From an uncultured Asticcacaulis sp. (lineage in GTDB: Bacteria; Pseudomonadota; Alphaproteobacteria; Caulobacterales; Caulobacteraceae), in assembly GCA_946482045.1 (NCBI GenBank), contig CAMLPZ010000292.1:1-5091 (forward strand): 5,091 bases of DNA, given 5' to 3'. Shown here one piece after another: positions 1 through 5,091 of the stretch. The translations under genes were made by a program, and so were the position numbers. Positions within the stretch are counted from its first letter, which is position 1; the number at the start of each line of letters is the position of its first letter. The notes below the pieces were generated by a model, which saw only the letters and a list, made by a program, of their open reading frames with translations, was not told the origin of the DNA and made no database searches.

Positions 1-428
1 CCGCCATCGAACGTGCCCTTGGCTAACCAGAGATTGCTGAAGGTAAAGGTATCATTGCCCGCGCCGCCGACGGCGTTGAATGTCCCGCCCTTGTCGAAGG
101 ACATAGCGTCGTTGCCCGCCCCACCGTCGACCCAGTCGCCCTTGCCGATATCGGCATTGATGACGTCGTGACCGTCACCGCCGATGATGACATCATAGCC
201 TTGGGAGCCAAGGATCGTGTCGTTGCCGCCGTCGCCCCAGACGGTCGAGCCGCCGGTGCCGTTCAGGTCGACATAGTCGTTTCCTTCGCCCATGTGGAAC
301 TGGTTGGCGGCGTTGCCGTTGACGATCAGCTTGTCGTTGCCGCCCATGAAGTTGAAATAATAGGTGTCGTTGTCGGTGACCGTGAATGACTCATCCGCAT
401 CGGTCCATGTCTTTTCAGAAAGCGCCAT
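1..428 (-). CDS. RTX-type calcium-binding repeat protein, N-terminal part (runs off the window)
   Basis: Read from ATG at 428, the frame stays open for 142 codons to the window edge, so the C-terminus is missing. The start is supported by GAAGGA 8 nt upstream. The translation carries at least six glycine/aspartate-rich nonapeptides of the GGxGxDxux type: GGNDKLIVN (about residue 29), GEGNDYVDL (47), GDGGNDTIL (65), GGDGHDVIN (83), GGAGNDAMS (102) and GGAGNDTFT (121). In the RTX (hemolysin-type calcium-binding) family such repeats form a calcium-bound parallel beta-roll, and the proteins are usually exported by type I secretion through an uncleaved C-terminal signal. The absence of an N-terminal signal peptide fits that route, but the C-terminal signal and any ABC exporter genes lie outside the window. 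The repeats begin only about 28 residues in, whereas many RTX toxins and proteases have a catalytic domain first. Function (adhesin, S-layer-like, protease, nuclease) cannot be told. Family call is strong; role is unknown. Confidence 0.88.
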   Translation of the reverse strand, partial: MALSEKTWTDADESFTVTDNDTYYFNFMGGNDKLIVNGNAANQFHMGEGNDYVDLNGTGGSTVWGDGGNDTILGSQGYDVIIGGDGHDVINADIGKGDWVDGGAGNDAMSFDKGGTFNAVGGAGNDTFTFSNLWLAKGTFDG

Positions 429-558
429 GTCTTTAATCCTTCAGCTTGTCGATCCGGCTTGATTGCCGTTGACGCGTTTTTTGAAGGCGGCGTGTCAGGG
501 TTTAATGTCGCAGACAGCGAATAAATGTTTCTATTGTTACAGCGACGCGAACAAGGCG
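429..558 (-). promoter_or_regulatory. Upstream region of the RTX-type gene, likely holding its promoter
   Basis: This stretch lies between the bamB terminator and the RTX-type gene, so the RTX-type gene should be transcribed from a promoter here. A conspicuously AT-rich patch at about 519-541 stands out against the GC-rich surroundings and is the likeliest place for a promoter core, which would leave a leader of roughly 80-100 nt. I could not assign clean -35 and -10 boxes or an operator, and I see no gene in the stretch. Confidence 0.35.
437..442 (-). promoter_or_regulatory. Ribosome binding site of the RTX-type gene
   Basis: GAAGGA on the minus strand, 8 nt before the ATG at 428. It supports that start codon for a gene whose 3' end is outside the window. 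Confidence 0.7.
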
Positions 559-591
559 AAAAAAAAAGCGCCGGTCGATGAGGCCGGCGCT
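559..591 (-). terminator. Rho-independent terminator of the yfgM-bamB unit
   Basis: On the minus strand a perfect 8-bp GC-rich stem (AGCGCCGG / CCGGCGCT at 584-591 and 567-574) with a 9-nt loop is followed directly by a run of nine T (567-559). It begins 24 nt after the bamB stop codon. The T tract lies on the minus-strand side only, so it terminates transcription coming from bamB and separates it from the RTX-type gene downstream. Confidence 0.93.
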
Positions 592-615
592 CCTTATTTA
601 AAGATATCTCGACGC

Positions 616-2043
616 CTATTGGATCGCCACCAGCTTGGCATTCTCAGTCACGACGAACAGCTTATCGCCGACGGCTATGGGGGCGATGTAGGCCGCGCCG
701 CCGATATTGATCGATTCGACCTTGTCGCCGGTGTTCGGATCGAATGCGACGGCCTCGCCTTCCGAATTGACCAGGACCAGACGGCTGTTGGCCATGACGG
801 GCCCAGACCATTGCGGTAGCTTGCGGGCGTCCTTCTTGCCCTTGCCCAGCCCCAGGAAGCCCTTGCTTTCCTTGTCGCCCTTGCCGTCGTTCAGCTCCTT
901 GACCCAGTAGACCAGGCCGCTGTCGCGGTTGGCGGTCAAAAGCTCGCCCTGAACCGTCAGCAGGAAGACGACGTCGCCCGCCACCCACGGCGAATTGACG
1001 CTGTCGGCGGCGACCGACCACACCGGCTCACCGGTACGGGCGTTCATCGCCTGGAAGACGCCCGAATGGCTGGCGGCGAAGATGGTGCCGTTATAGAGGA
1101 CCGGGCGGCCCGAAATGTCGCGGATTTCCGAGATGGCGTTGGTGCGCGTCGACTTGGCCAGGACCTGGGTCCACAGCGGCTGGCCGTTGCTGGTGTTCAG
1201 CGCCACCAGTTCACCCGACGAGAACGGCGCGTAAACGGTTTCGCCCGACAGAATCGGCGACGCGGTCTTCAAGAGGCGCGCCGGCTCGGCGATCGCCTGA
1301 TACGTCCAATCCATCTCGCCGGTTTCGCGGTTGAAGGCGAAGATCTGGTTATCGACGTCGGTCGCCATGACATACTTGTCATTGACCACGGGCGCGGCGT
1401 GCAGTTGGGTATCGACCGACTTTTGCCACAGGGTGGCGCCGGTCGAGGCATCCAGAGCCGCGACGAAGCGGAAGCCCGAGGTGACGTACAGCTTGCCGTC
1501 CTGGCTCAGGGCCAGACCGCCACCGAAGCCCAGCTTGTCGCGCTTGATCTTGGGGTTGAGGTCGACCGACCATGCCTGGGCGCCCGAATTGACATCGAAC
1601 GCCGACACGCGCGCTTCGCCGTCCAGGGTATAGATCAGGCGGCCATCCGATACCGGCTGGGCCAGGACCTGGTTTTCGCCCTTCCCGCCCGTGCCGATCG
1701 ACTTGGACCAGGCGACGCGGAACGATTTGGCGGCATCGGCGTTCTGGATGACCACGTCCTGGGGACCGCCGGCCATGGTCCAACTGGCGACCGGCTGGAC
1801 CGGCGGAATGTAATAGCCCACGCCCTTGAGGCTCTTAGCCGGCTCGACCTTTTGCTCAAAGGCGACGATCGACAGGCGCTGTCCTTGCGAAGCCACGGCG
1901 CCGTCGTCCTTGTCCCCGCCACCCAGGCGGTTCAGGAGCGGCACGGAGGAACAGGCACTCATCGTCACGCAGGCCACGCCCAGGGCCAACAGGCTCGCGC
2001 CCTTCATCCCCCTCCTGAAAGCGGTCATCCTGTAAGCGGTCAT
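616..2043 (-). CDS. bamB: Outer membrane protein assembly factor BamB (lipoprotein, PQQ-like beta-propeller)
   Basis: BamB is a periplasm-facing lipoprotein of the BAM complex that helps BamA fold beta-barrel proteins into the outer membrane. The 475-residue product starts with a basic segment, a hydrophobic stretch and a lipobox-like MSAC ending at Cys31, the expected lipidated residue. The rest is a beta-propeller (PQQ-like / PF13360 type) with the recurring motif A-[FLM]-[DN]-x-x-[ST]-G-x-x-x-W: AFDVNSGAQAW, ALDASTGATLW, AFNRETGEMDW, ALNTSNGQPLW, AMNARTGEPVW and weaker copies to the C-terminus. It is longer than the E. coli protein (392 residues), partly because of a Lys/Gly-rich insert at about 383-409. 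The ATG at 2043 has AGGA 9 nt upstream. In-frame ATGs at 2028 and 2007 are alternatives; the last follows AGGAGG by only 3 nt and would give a compact 19-residue signal peptide. The gene follows the yfgM-like gene by 48 nt and ends before a strong terminator, which suggests one transcript. Confidence 0.93.
   Translation of the reverse strand: MTAYRMTAFRRGMKGASLLALGVACVTMSACSSVPLLNRLGGGDKDDGAVASQGQRLSIVAFEQKVEPAKSLKGVGYYIPPVQPVASWTMAGGPQDVVIQNADAAKSFRVAWSKSIGTGGKGENQVLAQPVSDGRLIYTLDGEARVSAFDVNSGAQAWSVDLNPKIKRDKLGFGGGLALSQDGKLYVTSGFRFVAALDASTGATLWQKSVDTQLHAAPVVNDKYVMATDVDNQIFAFNRETGEMDWTYQAIAEPARLLKTASPILSGETVYAPFSSGELVALNTSNGQPLWTQVLAKSTRTNAISEIRDISGRPVLYNGTIFAASHSGVFQAMNARTGEPVWSVAADSVNSPWVAGDVVFLLTVQGELLTANRDSGLVYWVKELNDGKGDKESKGFLGLGKGKKDARKLPQWSGPVMANSRLVLVNSEGEAVAFDPNTGDKVESINIGGAAYIAPIAVGDKLFVVTENAKLVAIQ
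2011..2016 (-). promoter_or_regulatory. Possible internal ribosome binding site for an alternative bamB start
   Basis: AGGAGG on the minus strand, followed by GGG and then the in-frame ATG at 2007. The motif is the strongest Shine-Dalgarno-like sequence near the gene, but the 3-nt spacing is short, so the ATG at 2043 with better spacing is preferred. Both starts would leave an intact lipoprotein signal peptide. Confidence 0.3.
2014..2043 (-). repeat. 15-bp tandem duplication covering the bamB start codon
   Basis: Two adjacent 15-bp units (2029-2043 and 2014-2028) differ at one base: ATGACCGCTTACAGG then ATGACCGCTTTCAGG on the minus strand. The unit is in frame, so it encodes MTAYR followed by MTAFR and creates two consecutive candidate ATG starts ahead of the signal peptide. 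It looks like a replication-slippage duplication that lengthens the n-region by five residues without harming the reading frame. Confidence 0.85.
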
Positions 2044-2091
2044 TCTGGCTTTTCCTGTGAACGTGCGTATGCGTGTGATCGTGCGGAGGGA

Positions 2092-2826
2092 TTATTGCGG
2101 CATTTCCGGCAGGCCCGGCATCTCCGGCTGCGGCGGCGCCTTGGCCTCGGGCAGCTTGAGCGCCGACTGGGCGGTCGGGATGGCACCGCTGTCGATAGCC
2201 AGGGTGAATTCCTGGGCGCGCTGCTTGACGCCTTCCGGGGTGCCGAGCGTCAGGGCCAGCACCTGCAGGTCGGCGCGCGCGCCCTTCAGATCGCCGTTCT
2301 GCAGCTTGGCCATGGCCAGCGCTTCCTTGGCCAGTGGCGCGTAGGGACGCTTGTCCTTGGCCAGGGGCTCGAGGCGCTTCTTGACATCGTCGAACGACGC
2401 CTTGTCCATGGCCAGATAGGCGGCCTTGAGCGCCGCGGCGTCGGCGATGATCGGGCTGGGGGCGGCCTTGGCGGCCTGGTCGAAGCCCTTGATGGCTTCG
2501 TCGATCTTGCCGTCCTTGACGTCCATGCCGGCCAGTTGCATCAGGGCCAGCGCCTTGTAAGCCGGGGTGCCGGACTTGGCGGCTTCCTCGAACTTGGCGC
2601 GCGCCACGCCGAGATCGTTCTTGGTCGATGCCTCGATGGCCGCCTGGTAGGTCTCGGAGGCTTTCGCCGCGTTCGAATCCTGCAACGACTGCCAGCCCCA
2701 GACACCCAGGGCAATGGCGAGCGCTCCGGCCAGGACCGCACCGGCCCACGGCGCGCCCTTCTTGACGATCGACTCCCACTTCTCGGCGCGCTGAGTCTCT
2801 TCGGTTTCGTCAAAAATATCGCTCAC
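2092..2826 (-). CDS. YfgM-like tetratricopeptide repeat membrane protein (bamB-linked)
   Basis: The 244-residue product has a short acidic N-terminal cytoplasmic part, one hydrophobic helix at about residues 26-45 (ends GVWGW), and then an alanine/lysine-rich helical region with TPR-like repeats (e.g. NDLGVARAKFEEAAKSG, GKIDEAIKGFDQAAKAAP, NGDLKGARADLQVLA). It ends in a proline-rich tail (PPQPEMPGLPEMPQ). This architecture matches the YfgM / TPR_21 family (PF09976), inner-membrane proteins with a periplasmic TPR domain; E. coli YfgM associates with the SecYEG translocon and periplasmic chaperones. Its position just upstream of bamB matches the E. coli order yfgM-bamB. The reading frame opens further upstream (ATG at 2922), but GTG at 2826 is preferred: AAGAGGA sits 6 nt before it, and the extra 32 residues are basic, proline-rich and unlike the family. 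A role as a periplasmic chaperone helper is inferred from the family. Confidence 0.87.
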   Translation of the reverse strand: MSDIFDETEETQRAEKWESIVKKGAPWAGAVLAGALAIALGVWGWQSLQDSNAAKASETYQAAIEASTKNDLGVARAKFEEAAKSGTPAYKALALMQLAGMDVKDGKIDEAIKGFDQAAKAAPSPIIADAAALKAAYLAMDKASFDDVKKRLEPLAKDKRPYAPLAKEALAMAKLQNGDLKGARADLQVLALTLGTPEGVKQRAQEFTLAIDSGAIPTAQSALKLPEAKAPPQPEMPGLPEMPQ

Positions 2827-2832
2827 TGCGCA

Positions 2833-2839
2833 TCCTCTT
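2833..2839 (-). promoter_or_regulatory. Ribosome binding site deciding the GTG start of the yfgM-like gene
   Basis: AAGAGGA on the minus strand, 6 nt from GTG at 2826. It favours the GTG over the ATG at 2922, which would also place the start on top of the candidate promoter. Confidence 0.7.
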
Positions 2840-2893
2840 GGGCGTTTGGTCTTCAGGGTTCCAGCGCGTGTCCGCGCCGGGCAATTCGGCGGG

Positions 2894-2922
2894 AACCTAG
2901 CCTTTGACAAGGCTTTACGCAA
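2894..2922 (-). promoter_or_regulatory. Candidate promoter for yfgM-bamB
   Basis: On the minus strand TTGCGTA (2922-2916) is followed 14 nt later by GCTAGGTT (2901-2894). This loosely fits the Caulobacter housekeeping pattern TTGACGS - 10 to 14 nt - GCTANAWC, the -10 side better than the -35 side. It would give a leader of about 60 nt before the GTG at 2826 and lies in the 162-bp gap after panB, where a promoter is expected. A short perfect inverted repeat (AGCCTT / AAGGCT, 2899-2914) falls between the two boxes and could be an operator or chance. Confidence 0.35.
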
Positions 2923-2988
2923 CCGGATTACTGAACGCGCACCAGAGTCCTGATTAGCGCTCCCCCCGAATTCCAGATTCCCCCTGAA

Positions 2989-3810
2989 TTATTTTGAAAA
3001 ATATGTCTCTTCTGGGGCGGGAAAGCTGCGCTCCCTGACATCTTTCGCATAGGCTTGCACCGCGGCGCTGATCTGGTTGCGGAGATCGGCATAATGACGC
3101 ACGAATTTCGGTGTCCAGTCGAACAGGCCCAGCATGTCGTCGGTGACCAGCACCTGGCCGTCGCAGGCCTTCGACGCACCGATTCCTATGGTTGGCGCCG
3201 CCACCTTGGTGGTGATCTCGGCCGCCAGGTCCTCGGCCACGCCTTCGACGACTATGGCGAATGCCCCGGCCTCGTCGCTGGCCAAAGCTTCGCTGATCAC
3301 ACGCTCACGCTCGGCTTGTGTCCGCCCCTTGGCCTTGAAACCACCTTCGGCATTGACCGCCTGGGGACGCAGGCCGACATGGCCCATTACGGGCACGCCG
3401 CGCTGGACCAGGTAGCGGATGGTGTCGGCGACGGTCGGTCCGCTCTCGACCTTGACGGCCTGGGCGCCGGTTTCCTTCAACAGGCGCACGGCGTTGGCGA
3501 AGGCCTGTTCCGGCCCGGCCTCATAGGAACCGAACGGCATGTCGATGACGACGAAGGCCTGGCGGGCCCGGCGCATAACGGCCTGGCCGTGCAGACTCAT
3601 CATTTCCAGCGTCACCCCAATGGTGTTGGGCAGGCCGTGGACAACCATGCCCACGCTGTCGCCGACCAGCAGGATATCGCAGTGTTCGTCCATGATTTCC
3701 GCCATGGGCGCCGTATAGGCGGTCAGAACGACCAGCGGGGTCTGGCCCTTGCGGGCGCGGATTTCAGGGGCGGTCAGGCGTTTGACGACGGCTTGGGTCT
3801 GGCTGCTCAC
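2989..3810 (-). CDS. panB: 3-methyl-2-oxobutanoate hydroxymethyltransferase (ketopantoate hydroxymethyltransferase)
   Basis: PanB (EC 2.1.2.11) transfers a hydroxymethyl group from 5,10-methylenetetrahydrofolate to 3-methyl-2-oxobutanoate, giving 2-dehydropantoate, the first committed step to pantothenate and coenzyme A, in the cytoplasm. The 273 residues cover the whole family (E. coli 264). Signature stretches are [52 protein letters not shown] and [16 protein letters not shown]. The expected metal ligands are visible as Asp51, Asp90 and Glu122, and the catalytic glutamate as Glu189 in VVEGV (E. coli Asp45, Asp84, Glu114, Glu181). Nothing suggests loss of activity. The start is GTG at 3810 with GGAA 8-9 nt upstream. 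panC, often adjacent, is not here; the neighbours are a membrane protein gene 64 nt upstream and the yfgM-like gene downstream. No T-rich terminator follows it. Confidence 0.97.
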   Translation of the reverse strand: MSSQTQAVVKRLTAPEIRARKGQTPLVVLTAYTAPMAEIMDEHCDILLVGDSVGMVVHGLPNTIGVTLEMMSLHGQAVMRRARQAFVVIDMPFGSYEAGPEQAFANAVRLLKETGAQAVKVESGPTVADTIRYLVQRGVPVMGHVGLRPQAVNAEGGFKAKGRTQAERERVISEALASDEAGAFAIVVEGVAEDLAAEITTKVAAPTIGIGASKACDGQVLVTDDMLGLFDWTPKFVRHYADLRNQISAAVQAYAKDVRERSFPAPEETYFSK

Positions 3811-3844
3811 GGTCTACTTTCCACAATGAAACGCAACCCGATAT

Positions 3845-3871
3845 CTGGTGCGCCTTAGGGCGGCGCACCAG
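3845..3871 (-). repeat. Perfect 10-bp inverted repeat between the membrane protein gene and panB
   Basis: CTGGTGCGCC and GGCGCACCAG flank a 7-nt loop, starting 3 nt after the stop codon of the membrane protein gene. The stem is long, perfect and GC-rich, so it should fold in the transcript. No T run follows on either strand, so it is not a classical Rho-independent terminator. It could protect the 3' end of the sigma/anti-sigma message, help Rho-dependent termination, or act as a partial barrier that lowers readthrough into panB. Confidence 0.75.
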
Positions 3872-3874
3872 TCC

Positions 3875-4315
3875 TCAGAGCGCCTCTTCCTGTGAGTAGG
3901 CGTAATACAGGCCCAGAATCATCACGCAAAGCACAAAACTCAGGGCAAAGAAGGCCGGCGTCTGCATGAAGCTGAGATAACCACCGGAATCGGCCATGCG
4001 CATCATGTCGCGGCCGGCGCCGCCAAAGAACTCCGCGCCGGCGCGCAGGGTCTGGTCGGTGTCGGCCGTGGCGCGCGACAGCATCTGGCCGTCAAGCTTC
4101 CAGTCGGGCATGCGGACGAACTGCGCCAGGGCGTAGACGCCGCCGATAAAGCCGGCCAGCACGACCAGCCATTGCCGCAGCCAGTTGCGCATCTGAAGTT
4201 TGCGCGTCACGCGCACGGCAAAGACTTCGGCGTCATCATAATGGACAGGCGCAGCGAACAGGTCGCCGATATCCCTATCCGAGAACTCCTGATCATTGGT
4301 CGTTTCGGGTTTCAT
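3875..4315 (-). CDS. Two-helix membrane protein, candidate anti-sigma factor
   Basis: The 146-residue product has a charged N-terminal segment (about 1-48), a first hydrophobic helix (about 49-67, WLVVLAGFIGGVYALAQFV), a loop of about 50 residues that is probably periplasmic, and a second helix (about 122-140, FFALSFVLCVMILGLYY) with a short acidic tail. There is no signal peptide and no HxxxCxxC zinc motif. The ATG overlaps the sigma factor stop codon (ATGA), so translation of the two is likely coupled; only a weak GGAA is seen upstream. Membrane proteins encoded directly after ECF sigma genes are often their anti-sigma factors, holding sigma through the N-terminal cytoplasmic part. Here the segment 15-47 (DIGDLFAAPVHYDDAEVFAV onward) would be the binding part. 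I do not recognise a named family, so the anti-sigma role rests on context and topology. Confidence 0.8.
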   Translation of the reverse strand: MKPETTNDQEFSDRDIGDLFAAPVHYDDAEVFAVRVTRKLQMRNWLRQWLVVLAGFIGGVYALAQFVRMPDWKLDGQMLSRATADTDQTLRAGAEFFGGAGRDMMRMADSGGYLSFMQTPAFFALSFVLCVMILGLYYAYSQEEAL

Positions 4316-4914
4316 GATCCGGTTTCCAGCAAGGCAGGCTTTACGTCAGTTCGCGCAGGTCCCAGAAGGACTTTCAGGTGGTCCAGCGCGCGGCGGATAT
4401 GGCTCTTGACCGTCCCCAACGGTATCTTGAGCTCGTCGGCGATGTCCTGGTGGGACAGGTCGCCAGAGAAGTTGAGCGTCACACACAGGCGCTCGACGGG
4501 TTTCAGCCGCCCCAGCGCCGCATCGAGATTGTGCGCGCGAAAATCGCCGTCGAGGCCGGCATCGTTAGGCGCCGATCCGGCCTCATAGGCGCTCATGTCC
4601 TCGCTGAGGACATAGCGGGTATCCTTGCGGACCTTCTTCAGATAGCGCCGTGAGGCGATCTTCTTCAGCCAGGCCGTGAACGGTCCATCGAAGCGGTATT
4701 CCGCCAGATGCTCATAGGCCACCATAAAAGCTTCCTGCGCCATGTCGTCCGCGTCCGACGCCTGCGCGCCCATGCGCCGCAGGTGCGTCCGCAACACCGA
4801 ACCGTGCCGCCGGACCAGTTCGGCGAAGGCCTCGCGCGCGCCGGTCCGGGCCAGGCGCACGAGATCGACGTCGGACTGCCGCGTCATATCGGATCTGTCG
4901 CTTGAGAAAGCCAT
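4312..4914 (-). CDS. ECF-type RNA polymerase sigma factor (sigma-70 family)
   Basis: A 200-residue sigma factor that should direct core RNA polymerase to a dedicated promoter set. Region 2 spans about residues 28-97, with the core-binding and -10-recognition signature DADDMAQEAFMVAYEHL (54-70) and FTAWLKKIASRRYLKK (79-94). A variable linker follows (about 98-128). Region 4 spans about 130-184, including LGRLKPVERLCVTLNFSGDL and the helix-turn-helix SHQDIADELKIPLGTVKSHI (154-173) that reads the -35 element. Regions 1.1 and 3 are absent, as in the ECF group, and there is no long C-terminal extension. The ATG at 4914 gives a typical length but has no good Shine-Dalgarno; ATG at 4887 (codon 10) is an alternative, equally poor. 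Only 29 nt separate it from the upstream membrane protein gene, so it may be co-transcribed with that gene. The overlapping downstream gene is the likely antagonist. The stimulus and regulon are not visible. Confidence 0.92.
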   Translation of the reverse strand: MAFSSDRSDMTRQSDVDLVRLARTGAREAFAELVRRHGSVLRTHLRRMGAQASDADDMAQEAFMVAYEHLAEYRFDGPFTAWLKKIASRRYLKKVRKDTRYVLSEDMSAYEAGSAPNDAGLDGDFRAHNLDAALGRLKPVERLCVTLNFSGDLSHQDIADELKIPLGTVKSHIRRALDHLKVLLGPARTDVKPALLETGS

Positions 4915-4943
4915 GGGTGGAGAGCCAGGACGTTCGGTTGAGG

Positions 4944-5091
4944 TTAGTCGGCCGACTTGCGGTTCAGGCCGATGATGCCGAGAATCAGCAGGGCAACACC
5001 GATCAGGCCCGGAATAGCGGCAAAGCCCGAGATGTTGTGGATGCCGAAACCGTTGTCGATATAGCTGGCGACCAGAAGGCCCAGGGCTACC
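4944..5091 (-). CDS. C-terminal end of an unrecognised small membrane protein (start outside window)
   Basis: The minus-strand frame is open from the window edge to TAA at 4946-4944, giving the last 48 residues. They are rich in Gly, Ile, Leu and Val, with a likely final membrane helix (IPGLIGVALLILGIIGL) and a basic tail ending LNRKSAD. A preceding hydrophobic stretch (VALGLLVASYI) may be part of an earlier helix, separated by a polar turn (DNGFGIHNISG). The family is not recognised, and the N-terminus is needed to say more. The gene ends 29 nt before the sigma factor ATG, in the same direction, so it may belong to the same operon. Confidence is for coding status, not function. Confidence 0.62.
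   Translation of the reverse strand, partial: VALGLLVASYIDNGFGIHNISGFAAIPGLIGVALLILGIIGLNRKSAD

Noticed and set aside
168..389. A plus-strand open frame opposite the RTX-type gene
   Set aside because: The minus-strand frame has clear RTX nonapeptides, a ribosome binding site and is open throughout; the Val/Ala/Asp-rich plus frame is its shadow.
463..819. A plus-strand open frame of 118 codons crossing the bamB terminator and 3' end
   Set aside because: It runs through a terminator hairpin and into the antisense of bamB, has no family resemblance and no supporting context.
2062..2088. Alternating GTGCGTATGCGTGTG-like sequence between the yfgM-like gene and bamB
   Set aside because: A short purine-pyrimidine alternating stretch in a 48-nt spacer with no hairpin, repeat array or recognisable site; not enough to call a regulatory element.
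1066..2907. A 613-codon open frame on the plus strand opposite bamB and the yfgM-like gene
   Set aside because: It lies antisense to two well-supported genes, has no ribosome binding site or family resemblance, and its composition (rich in Arg, Gly, Leu, Ala, Asp) is what the complement of GC-rich codons gives. A codon-bias shadow.
2827..2922. Upstream ATG (2922) as the start of the yfgM-like gene
   Set aside because: It adds 32 basic, proline- and cysteine-containing residues ahead of the normal N-terminus, overlaps the candidate promoter, and lacks the good ribosome binding site present before GTG at 2826.
2934..2991. Possible terminator or repeat after panB (two TTC-A/G-GGGGGA copies and an imperfect GCGC-flanked inverted repeat)
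   Set aside because: The pairing is imperfect, no T run follows on the minus strand, and the G-rich copies are short enough to be chance.
3055..3858. A 267-codon plus-strand open frame opposite panB
   Set aside because: panB is unmistakable on the other strand with its active-site residues intact; the plus frame is its complement and reads as His/Asp/Gly-rich nonsense.

Overview
The window is a GC-rich (roughly 60-65% by eye) bacterial chromosome segment in which every supported gene lies on the minus strand, so transcription runs from high to low coordinates. The gene content suggests an alphaproteobacterium: a BamB-type lipoprotein preceded by a YfgM-like tetratricopeptide membrane protein, PanB, and an ECF-type sigma factor overlapping a two-helix membrane protein. 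A candidate promoter loosely resembling the Caulobacter housekeeping consensus, and the overall protein style, make Caulobacterales my best guess (Caulobacter/Asticcacaulis relatives). This is inference, because the window holds no rRNA or other strong taxonomic marker.

Layout in the direction of transcription. (1) 5091-4944: C-terminal end of an unrecognised small membrane protein. (2) 4914-4312: ECF-type sigma factor. (3) 4315-3875: a two-helix membrane protein whose ATG overlaps the sigma stop codon (ATGA); it is a plausible anti-sigma factor. (4) A perfect 10-bp hairpin (3845-3871) follows directly, then panB (3810-2989), the first committed enzyme of pantothenate/CoA synthesis. (5) A 162-bp gap with a candidate promoter. 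(6) yfgM-like gene (2826-2092, GTG start) and bamB (2043-616), an apparent cell-envelope operon for outer-membrane protein assembly, closed by a textbook Rho-independent terminator (591-559). (7) After an AT-richer spacer, the start of an RTX-type calcium-binding repeat protein (428 to beyond base 1), with its own Shine-Dalgarno sequence.

The window therefore contains three functional blocks: a sigma/putative anti-sigma regulatory pair, a metabolic gene (panB), and an envelope-biogenesis pair (yfgM-bamB), followed by a probably secreted repeat protein. Most of it is ordinary core genome. The points most worth a second look are the candidate anti-sigma factor without a zinc motif, the RTX protein whose repeats start almost at its N-terminus, the 15-bp tandem duplication that doubles the bamB start codon, and the terminator and RTX gene lying where many proteobacteria carry der. 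I did not find convincing evidence of an undescribed system. No IS element, CRISPR array, tRNA or rRNA was seen.
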